Made by a program: the position numbers and the translations under genes. The notes under the pieces are model-generated. The model saw only the letters and a list, made by a program, of their open reading frames with translations, was not told the DNA's origin and ran no database searches. DNA of 7,531 bases from Dehalococcoidia bacterium (GTDB lineage Bacteria > Chloroflexota > Dehalococcoidia > SAR202 > UBA11138), in NCBI GenBank assembly GCA_012270665.1, contig JAAXHY010000235.1, positions 1 through 7,531 on the forward strand. The letters run 5' to 3'. Positions 1-6,461 of the stretch are shown here, piece by piece; positions within the stretch are counted from its first letter, which is position 1, and each line of letters begins with the position of its first letter.

Positions 1-711
1 TCGATTCCGCGAGACCCGGAGGCGATATATCCCGCGCTGATAATTCCGGTGTTCTTCTACGCCATCAATATCGGCGCGCTCCAGGACATGGCGGAGCGGA
101 TACCCGGGCTGGACTACAAGGCGTTCCAGCTCCCGGTTGCAATCATATTCGCGGTTACGGGCATATCCAGGGCGGTGACGCTGGTGACCGATATACAGAC
201 GGGGTACTTCGACAGGCTGTCGCTGACACCGGTGAACCGACTCGCGCTGCTGCTGGGGCTGACGGTCGCGGACTTCACGCTGGTCGTCGCTCTCACTATA
301 CCCGTAATAATCATTGGGCTCATAGTGGGGGTCACTTTCGCGTCGGGCGCTCTGGGGCTGTTTTTGTTCATACTGCTGTCCGGGATGTGGGGGCTCGTGT
401 TCACCGGATTCCCGTATGCAATCGCGCTGAAGACGGGGAACCCGGCGGCGGTGAATTCCAGCTTCCTGCTGTTCTTCCCGTTCGTGTTTCTTACGACGGT
501 CTTCATACCCAGGGAGGCAATGACCGGCTGGCTTTCGACTGTTGCCACTTACAACCCGGTCACATATCTGCTGGACGCGCTGCGCTCGCTCATAACCGTG
601 GGCTGGGATGTGGAGGCGCTGGTGAAGGGGATTGCATGCATAGTGGGGGTCGGAGTGGTGAGCGGGACCCTCGCGCTTACGGCTCTTATCGGACGGACCA
701 GGCGGAAGTAG
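1..711 (+). CDS. ABC-2 type transporter permease, DrrB-like (5' partial)
   Basis: Membrane subunit of an ABC exporter of the ABC-2/DrrB family, which moves drugs, lipids or polysaccharides out across the cytoplasmic membrane together with a separate ATPase. The frame is open from base 1, so the true start and first membrane segment lie outside the window; the GTG at 49 is internal. Visible family marks are the cytosolic TGYFDRLSLTPVNRLALLLG stretch (about 204-263), several long hydrophobic segments after it, and the late NPVTYLLDALR motif before the last membrane helix. The protein ends with a basic tail (GRTRRK) and TAG at 709-711. The ATPase gene would be expected just upstream but is not visible. 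The substrate cannot be told from the sequence. The family call is firm; the DrrB-subgroup label is likely. Confidence 0.88.
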   Translation, partial: SIPRDPEAIYPALIIPVFFYAINIGALQDMAERIPGLDYKAFQLPVAIIFAVTGISRAVTLVTDIQTGYFDRLSLTPVNRLALLLGLTVADFTLVVALTIPVIIIGLIVGVTFASGALGLFLFILLSGMWGLVFTGFPYAIALKTGNPAAVNSSFLLFFPFVFLTTVFIPREAMTGWLSTVATYNPVTYLLDALRSLITVGWDVEALVKGIACIVGVGVVSGTLALTALIGRTRRK

Positions 712-713
712 CG

Positions 714-722
714 TGATATAAT
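714..722 (+). promoter_or_regulatory. extended -10 promoter candidate for the ABM-domain gene
   Basis: TGATATAAT sits three bases after the permease stop codon. It is a perfect TATAAT hexamer (717-722) with the TGn extension (714-716), a form that does not need a good -35; none is seen at 694-699. Transcription would begin near 729, giving a leader of about 25 nt that contains the ribosome site at 740-745. Seen by eye only. Confidence 0.5.
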
Positions 723-753
723 TCGCTGAACTTCGACCTGAGAGGCATATGAC

Positions 754-1092
754 ATGATCTCCATATTCGTAACGATACGCATAAAGGAAGGGTACGCAGA
801 CGAATTCAGGCAGGCGAGTTTCGGCGACGCGGAGGGATCCACGCGGGACGAGCCGGGCTGCTATCGCTTCGATATCCTTGCGAACGCGGAAGACCCCAAC
901 CTGTTCCACCTGTACGAGGTGTATGAAGACGACGCCGCGCTGGACGCTCACCGCGAGGCGCCACACTACAAGAAGTGGCGCTCGTCGGTTGAGCATATGT
1001 TCGATGGCGACATAGAGCGGGTGGCGATGACAACCGTATTCCCTTCGGATGACGGCTGGCGGAACCAGAAGCCGCACATACTCAACTGGTAG
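754..1092 (+). CDS. antibiotic biosynthesis monooxygenase (ABM) domain protein, YgiN/LsrG-like
   Basis: Small dimeric alpha/beta-barrel protein of 112 residues, the usual length for single-domain ABM proteins. Known members include quinol monooxygenase YgiN and the autoinducer-2 degradation enzyme LsrG, which act in the cytosol without metal or flavin cofactors. Family marks are the opening beta strand ISIFVTIRIKEGY, the EPGCYRFD strand (33-40), LYEVYED (53-59) and AHREAPHYKKW (65-75), the conserved helix with its His and Trp. The ATG at 754 is supported by GAGAGG at 740-745, eight bases upstream; the ATG at 749 is in another frame and stops at once. It follows the permease by 42 nt but has its own promoter candidate. 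The substrate is unknown; many such proteins have no proven reaction, so only the fold is assigned. Confidence 0.87.
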   Translation: MISIFVTIRIKEGYADEFRQASFGDAEGSTRDEPGCYRFDILANAEDPNLFHLYEVYEDDAALDAHREAPHYKKWRSSVEHMFDGDIERVAMTTVFPSDDGWRNQKPHILNW

Positions 1093-1234
1093 CTTGGAAA
1101 CGCGTATAGGAAGAGGCAAGGCGCGTTCTTCTCTATGTCCAGGCGACACTCGTAAAATGCTGACCAACGGGTACGTTTAAGAATCCCGGCAGTTCCTCAT
1201 AGGTTAAGTCCAGAACCATTGAAGGACTTGGACT

Positions 1235-2123
1235 GTGACGAACGCCAACGGAATTAAACAGGGCGATGTACTGATTCTGGTTGGGACGCGCAAGGGTGGC
1301 TTCATACTGTCTTCGGACGAGTCGAGGAGGGACTGGAGGCTATCCGGTCCTTTCAACGACTACGGCAACGTGTTCCACATGGTCTATGACTCACGCAACG
1401 GCGGCACGGTACTGTCCGCGGTCAATAGCGAGATATGGGGATCGGGGGTGCAGGTCAGCCACGACTTGGGCTCTAGGTGGTCGGACGCGGAGAAAAACCC
1501 GAAGATGAGCGACGGGTCGGGTCGGGCCGTCGGCCAACTGTGGCACATAGAGCCGGGGCGGGAGAGCGAGCCGGGGGAGCTGTACATGGGCGCCGCGCCC
1601 GCGTCGCTGTTCAGAAGCTATGACTGGGGACGGACCTGGGAGCAGTGGTCTAGCTTGACGCTTCACCCGACATGTGAGCAGTGGGAGTTGGGACTCGGTG
1701 GACTATGCCTGCACAGCATGGCCCTGGATCCTGAATCTAAGTCCAGGATGTGGGTGGGGATTTCGGCGGTGGGCGTGTTCAGGACGAGGAGAGCGGTGAG
1801 ACATGGGATCCAGTGAACCGGGGCGTGCGCGCGGATTTCGCTCCTGAACCCTTCCCCGATTTTGGTCAGTGTCCTCACAAGATGCTCGCGCATCCCACCA
1901 TACCGAACAGGCTCTATCAGCAGAATCATTGCGGCTTTTTCAGATCAGACGATGGCGGCGACCAGTGGCTCGATCTTAGCGAGGGCTTGCCGTCCAGGTT
2001 CGGGTTTGTGGTAGGACTACACCCGCGTGATCCGAACACAGCCTAGACGAGGGCGAAAGCTGGTCGCTGATGGTCGAGCATCTGCCGCCGATCAACTCGG
2101 TAGAAGTGGGAATAGCGAAGTAG
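1235..2123 (+). pseudogene. broken Asp-box (BNR-repeat) beta-propeller protein, sialidase/photosystem-stability-factor-like
   Basis: Remnant of a soluble repeat protein of the WD40/YVTN/BNR-like class; intact relatives are about 360 residues and of unproven function. It starts at GTG 1235 with GAAGGA at 1221-1226, eight bases upstream. Frame 2 runs to about 1780 with LILVGTRKGGFIL (13-25) and Asp boxes SHDLGSRW (75-82) and SYDWGRTW. The protein then continues only in frame 1 (DEESGETWDPVNRG, GQCPHKMLAHP, NRLYQQNHCGFFRSDDGGDQW, GLHPRDPNTA), which meets TAG at 2044-2046. The expected C-terminus (DEGESWSLMVEHLPP to VGIAK, TAG 2121-2123) appears only in frame 3 from 2043. So there is one frameshift near 1779-1790 and a second break near 2040-2046, where roughly 65-70 codons expected between HPRDPNTA and the last Asp box are absent. 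The total is only about 296 codons. The two lesions together argue for real decay rather than a single sequencing error. Confidence 0.82.
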
Positions 2124-2151
2124 GGGTGGGTTGACTGTAAGTTTCGGACGG

Positions 2152-3951
2152 CTATGTGCGACCGAATTCGCGCTCTAACTGACCGGAGCTCATGTGAATC
2201 ATGGTGGGGCGTCCGTGTGGGCAGGTGTTGGGTTGGGCGCACTGTTCAAGCTGAGTTACGAGTTCGCGCATCTCATCGGGGCTGAGGACTTTGCCCGCTC
2301 GTATCGCTCCGTGGCAGGCTAAGGAGTAGGCGGCGCGCTCCTCCCACGTCTCGAATCCGCCGCCTTCGGCCATGAGATCAAGCACGTCCACGAGCGCGGC
2401 GGCCTGATCGGAGTCTTTCAGAAGCGCGGGAACGCCTCTGAGTATGACGGAGTTGTCCCCAAAAGGCTCCAGTACGAATCCCATTCCTGATATGGCGTCG
2501 GACCGGGCGAGTATGAGTTCCATCTTTCGCGCGTCCAGCTCGACGACGGCGGGTTCAAGCAGGCTCTGGACCTCCGGGGTTCCGGCTGCGGCCTGTGACC
2601 TTACCTTCTCGAACATGACGCGCTCGTGGGCGGCGTGCTGGTCTATCATGTACATTCCGTCCGGGCCTTCCGCGATGACGTATGTGCTGCGTATCTGACC
2701 AAGGACGCGGAGGACGGGGAGGGCTTTGCCCGGCGTGATGTTTGGAGCGGGTGAGGCAGCCTCAGATGGGTCGTGAGGAGCGAGGAAGTCTCCCAAGTCC
2801 AATGTGTGGTGGGAAGCGGGGGGTTGGCTGTGCGCACCGCGGGATGCGCTGAAAGGCGCGGTGGGCCAGAAGGTCGCGGGATCGTTGGCTCTCGTTGACT
2901 GTGAGAGTGAGGGCGCACCTGGTCGGCTAACGGAGCGATGGCTGATCTCGGGAACAGGAGCGTGGTCGGTGAGCGTCTTTCTGACCGCCTTCTGGACGGC
3001 GCCGAAGACCTGGTTCTCTTTCTTGAGGCGTATCTCGGCCTTGGCGGGGTGAGCGTTCACGTCCACATCGTCGTATGGCACTGAGATGTTGAGGACAGCG
3101 ACCGGATATCTGCGCTCAGCCATGAAGCCGTGGTAGGACTGTTCGATGGCGTATGAGATGGAGCGATTCTGCACCCAGCGCCTATTTACGAAGAGGCTTA
3201 TGTAGGTGCGGTTGGCACGATCCAGGGTCGGCGGACCTATGAGACCGTTTACAGACGGTTCTGTAGTATCGCTGTCGGATTGTACTTCGAGCATTGACTC
3301 AGCGACCCTTCTGCCGTGGACGGCGGACACGGCGTCGCGCAGGTTGCCGCTCCCCGCTGTGGTGAATTGCCTGCCCCTGTCGGCCTGTAGGTCGAACGCG
3401 ACCTCGGGGTAGGCCATGGCGTAGTGGGAGAGGACGGCCTGTATGCGGGTGTGCTCGGACGCGGGGGATCGAAGGAATTTTCGACGCACGGGGAAGTTGT
3501 GGAAGAGGTTTCGCACTATCAGTGTCGTGCCAACGGGGAGACCCGCGCCTGAGAGGGAGAGTATCTCGCCGTCTTCCAGTTCGATGCGCGTGCCTGAGTC
3601 CTCGTCGTGGGCGCGGGTTCGCATCTCGACACGAGCGACGGAAGCGATGCTCGGGAGCGCCTCCCCTCGGAATCCGAGCGTGGAGACTGATTCGAGGTCG
3701 TCGGCATCCGAGAGCTTGCTGGTGGCGAAGCGCTGGAAGGCGAGTTCGACCTGGTTGGCCGCTATGCCGCCGCCGTCGTCGGTTACGCGAATGTACTCTA
3801 TGCCGCCGGACCTGATCTCGATCTGTATCCTGGACGCTCCCGCGTCGAGGGCGTTCTCGACAAGTTCCTTGACCGCGGAGGCGGGTCTCTCGATGACCTC
3901 GCCCGCCGCGATCCTAGATGAGACCTCAGGTCTGAGGAGTTGGATGGGCAT
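2152..3951 (-). CDS. mutL: DNA mismatch repair endonuclease MutL
   Basis: MutL couples mismatch recognition by MutS to strand incision and removal. The protein is 599 residues, normal for the family. The N-terminal GHKL ATPase is complete: KELVENALDAGA (28-39, with Glu29 and Asn33), DDGGGI (58-63) and GFRGEAL (93-99), followed by the transducer domain with FVNRRWV. A Ser/Pro/Ala-rich linker covers about 335-415. The C-terminal dimerisation/nuclease domain has DQHAAHERVMFE (437-448), matching the metal-binding DQHAxxExxxxE motif, then ACHGA (545-549) and CPHGRPT (577-583). It should therefore nick DNA itself and not rely on MutH. The start is ATG 3951, whose first residues align with E. coli MutL; no clear ribosome site is seen, which suits coupling to the HAD gene ending 12 nt upstream. 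No mutS lies in the window. Confidence 0.97.
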   Translation of the reverse strand: MPIQLLRPEVSSRIAAGEVIERPASAVKELVENALDAGASRIQIEIRSGGIEYIRVTDDGGGIAANQVELAFQRFATSKLSDADDLESVSTLGFRGEALPSIASVARVEMRTRAHDEDSGTRIELEDGEILSLSGAGLPVGTTLIVRNLFHNFPVRRKFLRSPASEHTRIQAVLSHYAMAYPEVAFDLQADRGRQFTTAGSGNLRDAVSAVHGRRVAESMLEVQSDSDTTEPSVNGLIGPPTLDRANRTYISLFVNRRWVQNRSISYAIEQSYHGFMAERRYPVAVLNISVPYDDVDVNAHPAKAEIRLKKENQVFGAVQKAVRKTLTDHAPVPEISHRSVSRPGAPSLSQSTRANDPATFWPTAPFSASRGAHSQPPASHHTLDLGDFLAPHDPSEAASPAPNITPGKALPVLRVLGQIRSTYVIAEGPDGMYMIDQHAAHERVMFEKVRSQAAAGTPEVQSLLEPAVVELDARKMELILARSDAISGMGFVLEPFGDNSVILRGVPALLKDSDQAAALVDVLDLMAEGGGFETWEERAAYSLACHGAIRAGKVLSPDEMRELVTQLEQCAQPNTCPHGRPTMIHMSSGQLEREFGRT

Positions 3952-3963
3952 GATACTGCGAAC

Positions 3964-4410
3964 TTATCCGGGTCTTTTGCCGCGCGCGGCCCTGTATCCC
4001 ACTCTTTCTGAAACACCGGTTTCGGCGAAGTCGTTTATGATGTTGTAGATGTGGTCCATCTCGTCGTCGTCCGCAGAGCGAAAGAAGTACGGTCTGGCCA
4101 GCACACCGCCGAAGGTGTCCACGATTTCCGGGTAGTCGTCTATTACGAAGTCAGGCCAGTGCGGGACTTTCAGGAGTTCCAGGCCGTTTATGAAGTCGTA
4201 GATCGGTTTCTTGTAAACGCCGGAGACGAGGTCCTGCAGGTCGTGTCGCTTCACGTCGTCGTTGCGAAGTCCGACGCCCGACCAGATATAGACCTGGTGT
4301 CCGTCCTCTATCAACTTTTCGAATGTGTCCCTTGTCCGGGGACGGAGGCTTCCGTCCATGGCGAGCAGTGTGTAATCCACGTCGAAGAATATCTTTAGTC
4401 CCAAGTTCAC
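3964..4410 (-). CDS. small HAD-superfamily hydrolase-like protein
   Basis: A 148-residue protein with HAD phosphatase landmarks. Motif I is DVDYT (10-14), with the nucleophile Asp10 and acid/base Asp12. Motif II is the Ser44 of YIWSGVG, motif III is probably Lys67 or Lys68 in YKKP, and motif IV is the acidic pair Asp91-Asp92 in FVIDDYPEI. There is no room for a large cap domain, so a minimal phosphatase acting on a protein or exposed substrate is possible; the substrate is unknown. The start is uncertain. The GTG at 4410 lies only one base after AAAAGG (4412-4417), while the in-frame TTG at 4404 has a seven-base spacing from it and would give a protein two residues shorter. The TAA at 3964 is 12 nt before mutL, so the two are probably co-transcribed. 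The C-terminal tail (RAARGKRPG) is basic. Confidence 0.83.
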   Translation of the reverse strand: MNLGLKIFFDVDYTLLAMDGSLRPRTRDTFEKLIEDGHQVYIWSGVGLRNDDVKRHDLQDLVSGVYKKPIYDFINGLELLKVPHWPDFVIDDYPEIVDTFGGVLARPYFFRSADDDEMDHIYNIINDFAETGVSERVGYRAARGKRPG

Positions 4411-4454
4411 GCCTTTTCAAGTGTTCTAAGGTTCATTATGTTAATTCTCTGTGT

Positions 4455-4961
4455 TCAGGGCGCCGGGTATCGCCAGACTTCGCCCGGGGGCGATTCGTCG
4501 GAGAGCCTGAACTGGGGGAGGGTGAAGCCGTCCTCGATGTCCATGAAGCAGACCTCGACGCGCTTGCCTATGGCGACGTTCTCCTCCTTCTCGGCGTCCA
4601 TGTTCTCGTCAACTAGGTTGGCGGTGATGCGCAGGCCATCGCCCGGGTTGGGGTGGCCAACCTGCTCGTCAAGCTCGACGAGAACGATGGGGTAGGGCGT
4701 CCAGTCTCGGAAGCCGGGCAGTATGCTGTGCGGCACGACCTGGTAGCTGTAGATCGTGCCCTTTCCGCTGACCTGCTCCCATTCGGAGCTCATGGAGGCG
4801 CACCAAGGGCAGGCGGCTCCGGGCTCTCCGCGCAGCAGATCGCAGTCCAGACACTTCTTGAGGACGAGCTTGTGTTCAGTAGCGGCGTCGAAGTAGCCTT
4901 TGTACTCGGAATCCTGTTCAGAGATATTGACTGGCAGTTGTCGGTATTCATAAACCGGCAT
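4455..4961 (-). CDS. DUF35 zinc-ribbon/OB-fold protein (thiolase partner subunit)
   Basis: Protein of 168 residues with the two-part DUF35 layout. A rubredoxin-like zinc ribbon has Cys37, Cys40, Cys51 and Cys54 (CLDC and CPWC). An OB-fold follows from about residue 60 to 155, with the typical strand GKGTIYSYQVV (66-76), the PYPIVLVELDE stretch, and the late GKRVEVCFMDIEDG. Known family members bind thiolase-superfamily enzymes and help place acyl-CoA substrates, for example ChsH2-DUF35 with the aldolase Ltp2. Here the gene starts 4 nt after the thiolase-fold gene and shares its ribosome site with the end of that gene, which fits equal production of two subunits of a complex. Both zinc pairs are intact. 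The partner role is inferred from family and position. Confidence 0.92.
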   Translation of the reverse strand: MPVYEYRQLPVNISEQDSEYKGYFDAATEHKLVLKKCLDCDLLRGEPGAACPWCASMSSEWEQVSGKGTIYSYQVVPHSILPGFRDWTPYPIVLVELDEQVGHPNPGDGLRITANLVDENMDAEKEENVAIGKRVEVCFMDIEDGFTLPQFRLSDESPPGEVWRYPAP

Positions 4962-4965
4962 GGAA

Positions 4966-6186
4966 TTACCTCCTGAGAATCATGGCGCTGCCCGTCGCGG
5001 GGTTGGCCCATCCCATGTTCATCGTGATGTTGACGTCCTTGACCTGGCGGCAGTTGCCTTCAGAGTAGTCGTAGGTGTGGACGCCGTCCACCCACTGTGG
5101 GCAGTAGTCGTCCACCGTTCCGCGCAACTGGCGCACGTTCTCAATGACCATGTTCATGCCGTGAGTGTAGCCCTCGCACAGGTGTCCGCCGCTGGTGTTG
5201 TTGGGCCGGCGTCCGCCAAGATCGGTTATTCCGGACGTGACGTAGTCCTTGCCCTCGCCCTTTTCACAGAATCCGTAGTCCTCGAACTGGAGCAGGGTGG
5301 TGTACGTGAAGGCGTCATAGCAGCCGGTTACGTCTATGTCGTCGTGGGTGAGGTCGGCCAGCGCGAAGAGACGCGGGCCGACCTGGTGTCCGGCGACCCT
5401 GGTGATGGGCGCGTGCTGATAGTGGAAGTCGCCGCCCAGCTTGGTGCCACGACCCTGCACGGCGCGGATATAGGCGGGTGGATGGCTGAGGTCTTTGGCC
5501 CGCTCGGCAGAGGTTACGATGATGCAGGTGGCATTGTCGGTCTCCAGGCAGCAATCGAGCAGGTGGGCGCATGGCCGGACTATCCAGCGCGAGTTCACAA
5601 CATCGTCAATGGTGACGCGGTGATTCATCAGCGCCTTTGGGTTGTTGCTGGCGTGGTTGCTGTGGGTGACTTTTATCTGGGCCAACTGCTCGCTGGTGAC
5701 GCCGTACTCCATCATGTGGCGGGTGAAGGTGAACGCGAATGACTGGACGGCGCTGGCCAGGCCGTAGGTGCGTCGGAGAAGGTCAGGGCCGGATACAGGG
5801 TTGGCGGCCCTGGAGCCGGTGCCTCCGATACGGACCTGAGAGTAGCCGTTCATAGAGCGAAAGATGGCGATGGTGTCCGCCATGCCCGCCTCTATCGCGC
5901 CTATTGCCAGCCCCACGAGCGCCTCGGTGCTGGAGCCGCCGCCGGAACAGTCCATGTAGAAGTTGAGCTTGATGCCGAGGTCGTAAGCCAGGGTACTGGA
6001 GTTGGTGGAGTCTCCGCCGTGGTAGCTGAGCATCCCGTCAACGTCTTGGGGCTTGAGGCCAGCGTCGGCGAGCGCGTTGTTTATAGCCTCGGTGGCCAAA
6101 GCGCGGGTGCTGCGTCCGGAGCCTCGGCTATAGTCGGTTTCTCCTACACCGACTATGCAGTATTTGTCCATCAGGTTGTTTATCAC
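4966..6186 (-). CDS. thiolase-superfamily protein (SCP2-thiolase/Ltp2-like), probable aldolase rather than condensing thiolase
   Basis: A 406-residue thiolase-fold protein, full length for the SCP2-thiolase/lipid-transfer-like group usually labelled acetyl-CoA acetyltransferase. The N-terminus CIVGVGETDYSRGSGRST (10-27) is typical. By spacing to GMAD (101-104), the usual nucleophilic Cys position falls on Gly84 in CSGGGSSTEA; Cys80 is four residues early. The usual HEAF His is replaced by Tyr290 (YDAFTY, 290-295), and the GHP His by Tyr340 (GGHLCEGYTHG, 333-343). The C-terminal segment ANPATGSAMIL lacks the second catalytic Cys. Such swaps are known in Ltp2-type retro-aldolases, which cleave beta-hydroxyacyl-CoAs with a DUF35 partner, and a DUF35 gene follows directly. 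I chose GTG 6186 because GGGAGGT (6191-6197) lies four bases upstream. A TTG at 6228 would add 14 residues that include this ribosome site, and the Met at codon 6 is too far from it. The substrate is not determinable. Confidence 0.88.
   Translation of the reverse strand: MINNLMDKYCIVGVGETDYSRGSGRSTRALATEAINNALADAGLKPQDVDGMLSYHGGDSTNSSTLAYDLGIKLNFYMDCSGGGSSTEALVGLAIGAIEAGMADTIAIFRSMNGYSQVRIGGTGSRAANPVSGPDLLRRTYGLASAVQSFAFTFTRHMMEYGVTSEQLAQIKVTHSNHASNNPKALMNHRVTIDDVVNSRWIVRPCAHLLDCCLETDNATCIIVTSAERAKDLSHPPAYIRAVQGRGTKLGGDFHYQHAPITRVAGHQVGPRLFALADLTHDDIDVTGCYDAFTYTTLLQFEDYGFCEKGEGKDYVTSGITDLGGRRPNNTSGGHLCEGYTHGMNMVIENVRQLRGTVDDYCPQWVDGVHTYDYSEGNCRQVKDVNITMNMGWANPATGSAMILRR
4968..4974 (-). promoter_or_regulatory. 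Shine-Dalgarno site of the DUF35 gene, inside the upstream gene's last codons
   Basis: AGGAGGT lies six bases before the ATG at 4961. The same bases are the last two Arg codons (AGG AGG) and the first base of the TAA stop of the thiolase-fold gene. Ribosomes ending the first gene would sit on the start site of the second, so translation is probably coupled. Confidence 0.85.
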
Positions 6187-6190
6187 TGTT

Positions 6191-6197
6191 ACCTCCC
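6191..6197 (-). promoter_or_regulatory. Shine-Dalgarno site deciding the thiolase-fold start
   Basis: GGGAGGT on the minus strand, four bases before GTG 6186. It is the only strong ribosome site near the N-terminus. It lies inside the longer reading from TTG 6228, which argues against that longer start. Confidence 0.75.
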
Positions 6198-6215
6198 TTT
6201 GAATGTCGAGGGAAC

Positions 6216-6227
6216 TGGGATGTCCCA
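6216..6227. promoter_or_regulatory. inverted repeat, possible operator of the thiolase operon
   Basis: TGGGATGTCCCA is a perfect 5-2-5 inverted repeat. It falls in the leader, about 10-21 bases after the start point expected from the promoter candidate at 6244-6272, where a repressor could block transcription. No regulator gene is in the window, and a repeat this short can arise by chance. Confidence 0.28.
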
Positions 6228-6243
6228 AGACGGATCGTTTCCG

Positions 6244-6272
6244 AGTTTAGTTGGTGGACGGCTGAATGGCAA
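6244..6272 (-). promoter_or_regulatory. sigma-70-type promoter candidate for the thiolase/DUF35/HAD/mutL genes
   Basis: On the minus strand, TTGCCA (6272-6267, five of six matches to TTGACA) is followed after exactly 17 bases by TAAACT (6249-6244, four of six matches to TATAAT). Transcription would begin near 6237, leaving a leader of about 50 nt before GTG 6186. Found by eye; expression is untested. Confidence 0.42.
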
Positions 6273-6461
6273 CATGAGACAGTGTTTTCGGCAGTCGACG
6301 GACAAGATAAACGGAATTCAGATAATGGCGGGGGAATTGAAAATTCGGGGGTGGTTTCTGGTAGTCTTACGCCCATGCGATATAGAGTAACCAGAACTAA
6401 GACAGAGAGTGAAACCAAGGTAGGGCTGAGAGCCGACGTACTGAGCGCGGGACGCCTGGTG

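Noticed and set aside
1099..1127. AACGCG/CGCGTT inverted repeat after the ABM gene, considered as a terminator
   Set aside because: The stem is only six pairs with a 17-base loop and is followed by CTTCTCTA, not a T-run.
1153..1158. TAAAAT as a -10 box for the Asp-box gene
   Set aside because: There is no -35-like hexamer at 16-18 bases upstream and no TGn extension; too weak to list.
2124..2151. Bidirectional terminator between the convergent pseudogene and mutL
   Set aside because: No stem or T/A run is visible in the 28-base gap.
3443..4048. Plus-strand open frame (201 codons) opposite the N-terminal part of mutL
   Set aside because: It lies over the ATPase motifs of mutL, has Ser/Arg-rich low-complexity content and no ribosome site; antisense shadow.
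4411..4454. Promoter for the HAD gene in the AT-rich 44-nt gap (CATAAT on the minus strand)
   Set aside because: The expected -35 region is a GC-rich stretch inside the DUF35 gene with no resemblance to TTGACA.
4960..5742. Long plus-strand open frame (260 codons) opposite the thiolase-fold gene
   Set aside because: The translation has no family motif and is a Val/Gly/Ala-rich antisense shadow of a clearly conserved gene in a GC-rich sequence.
6334..6346. GAATT-GAA-AATTC inverted repeat upstream of the MFS gene as an operator
   Set aside because: Five-base AT-rich arms flanked by unpaired G runs; the overlapping TTGAAA has no good -10 at proper distance.
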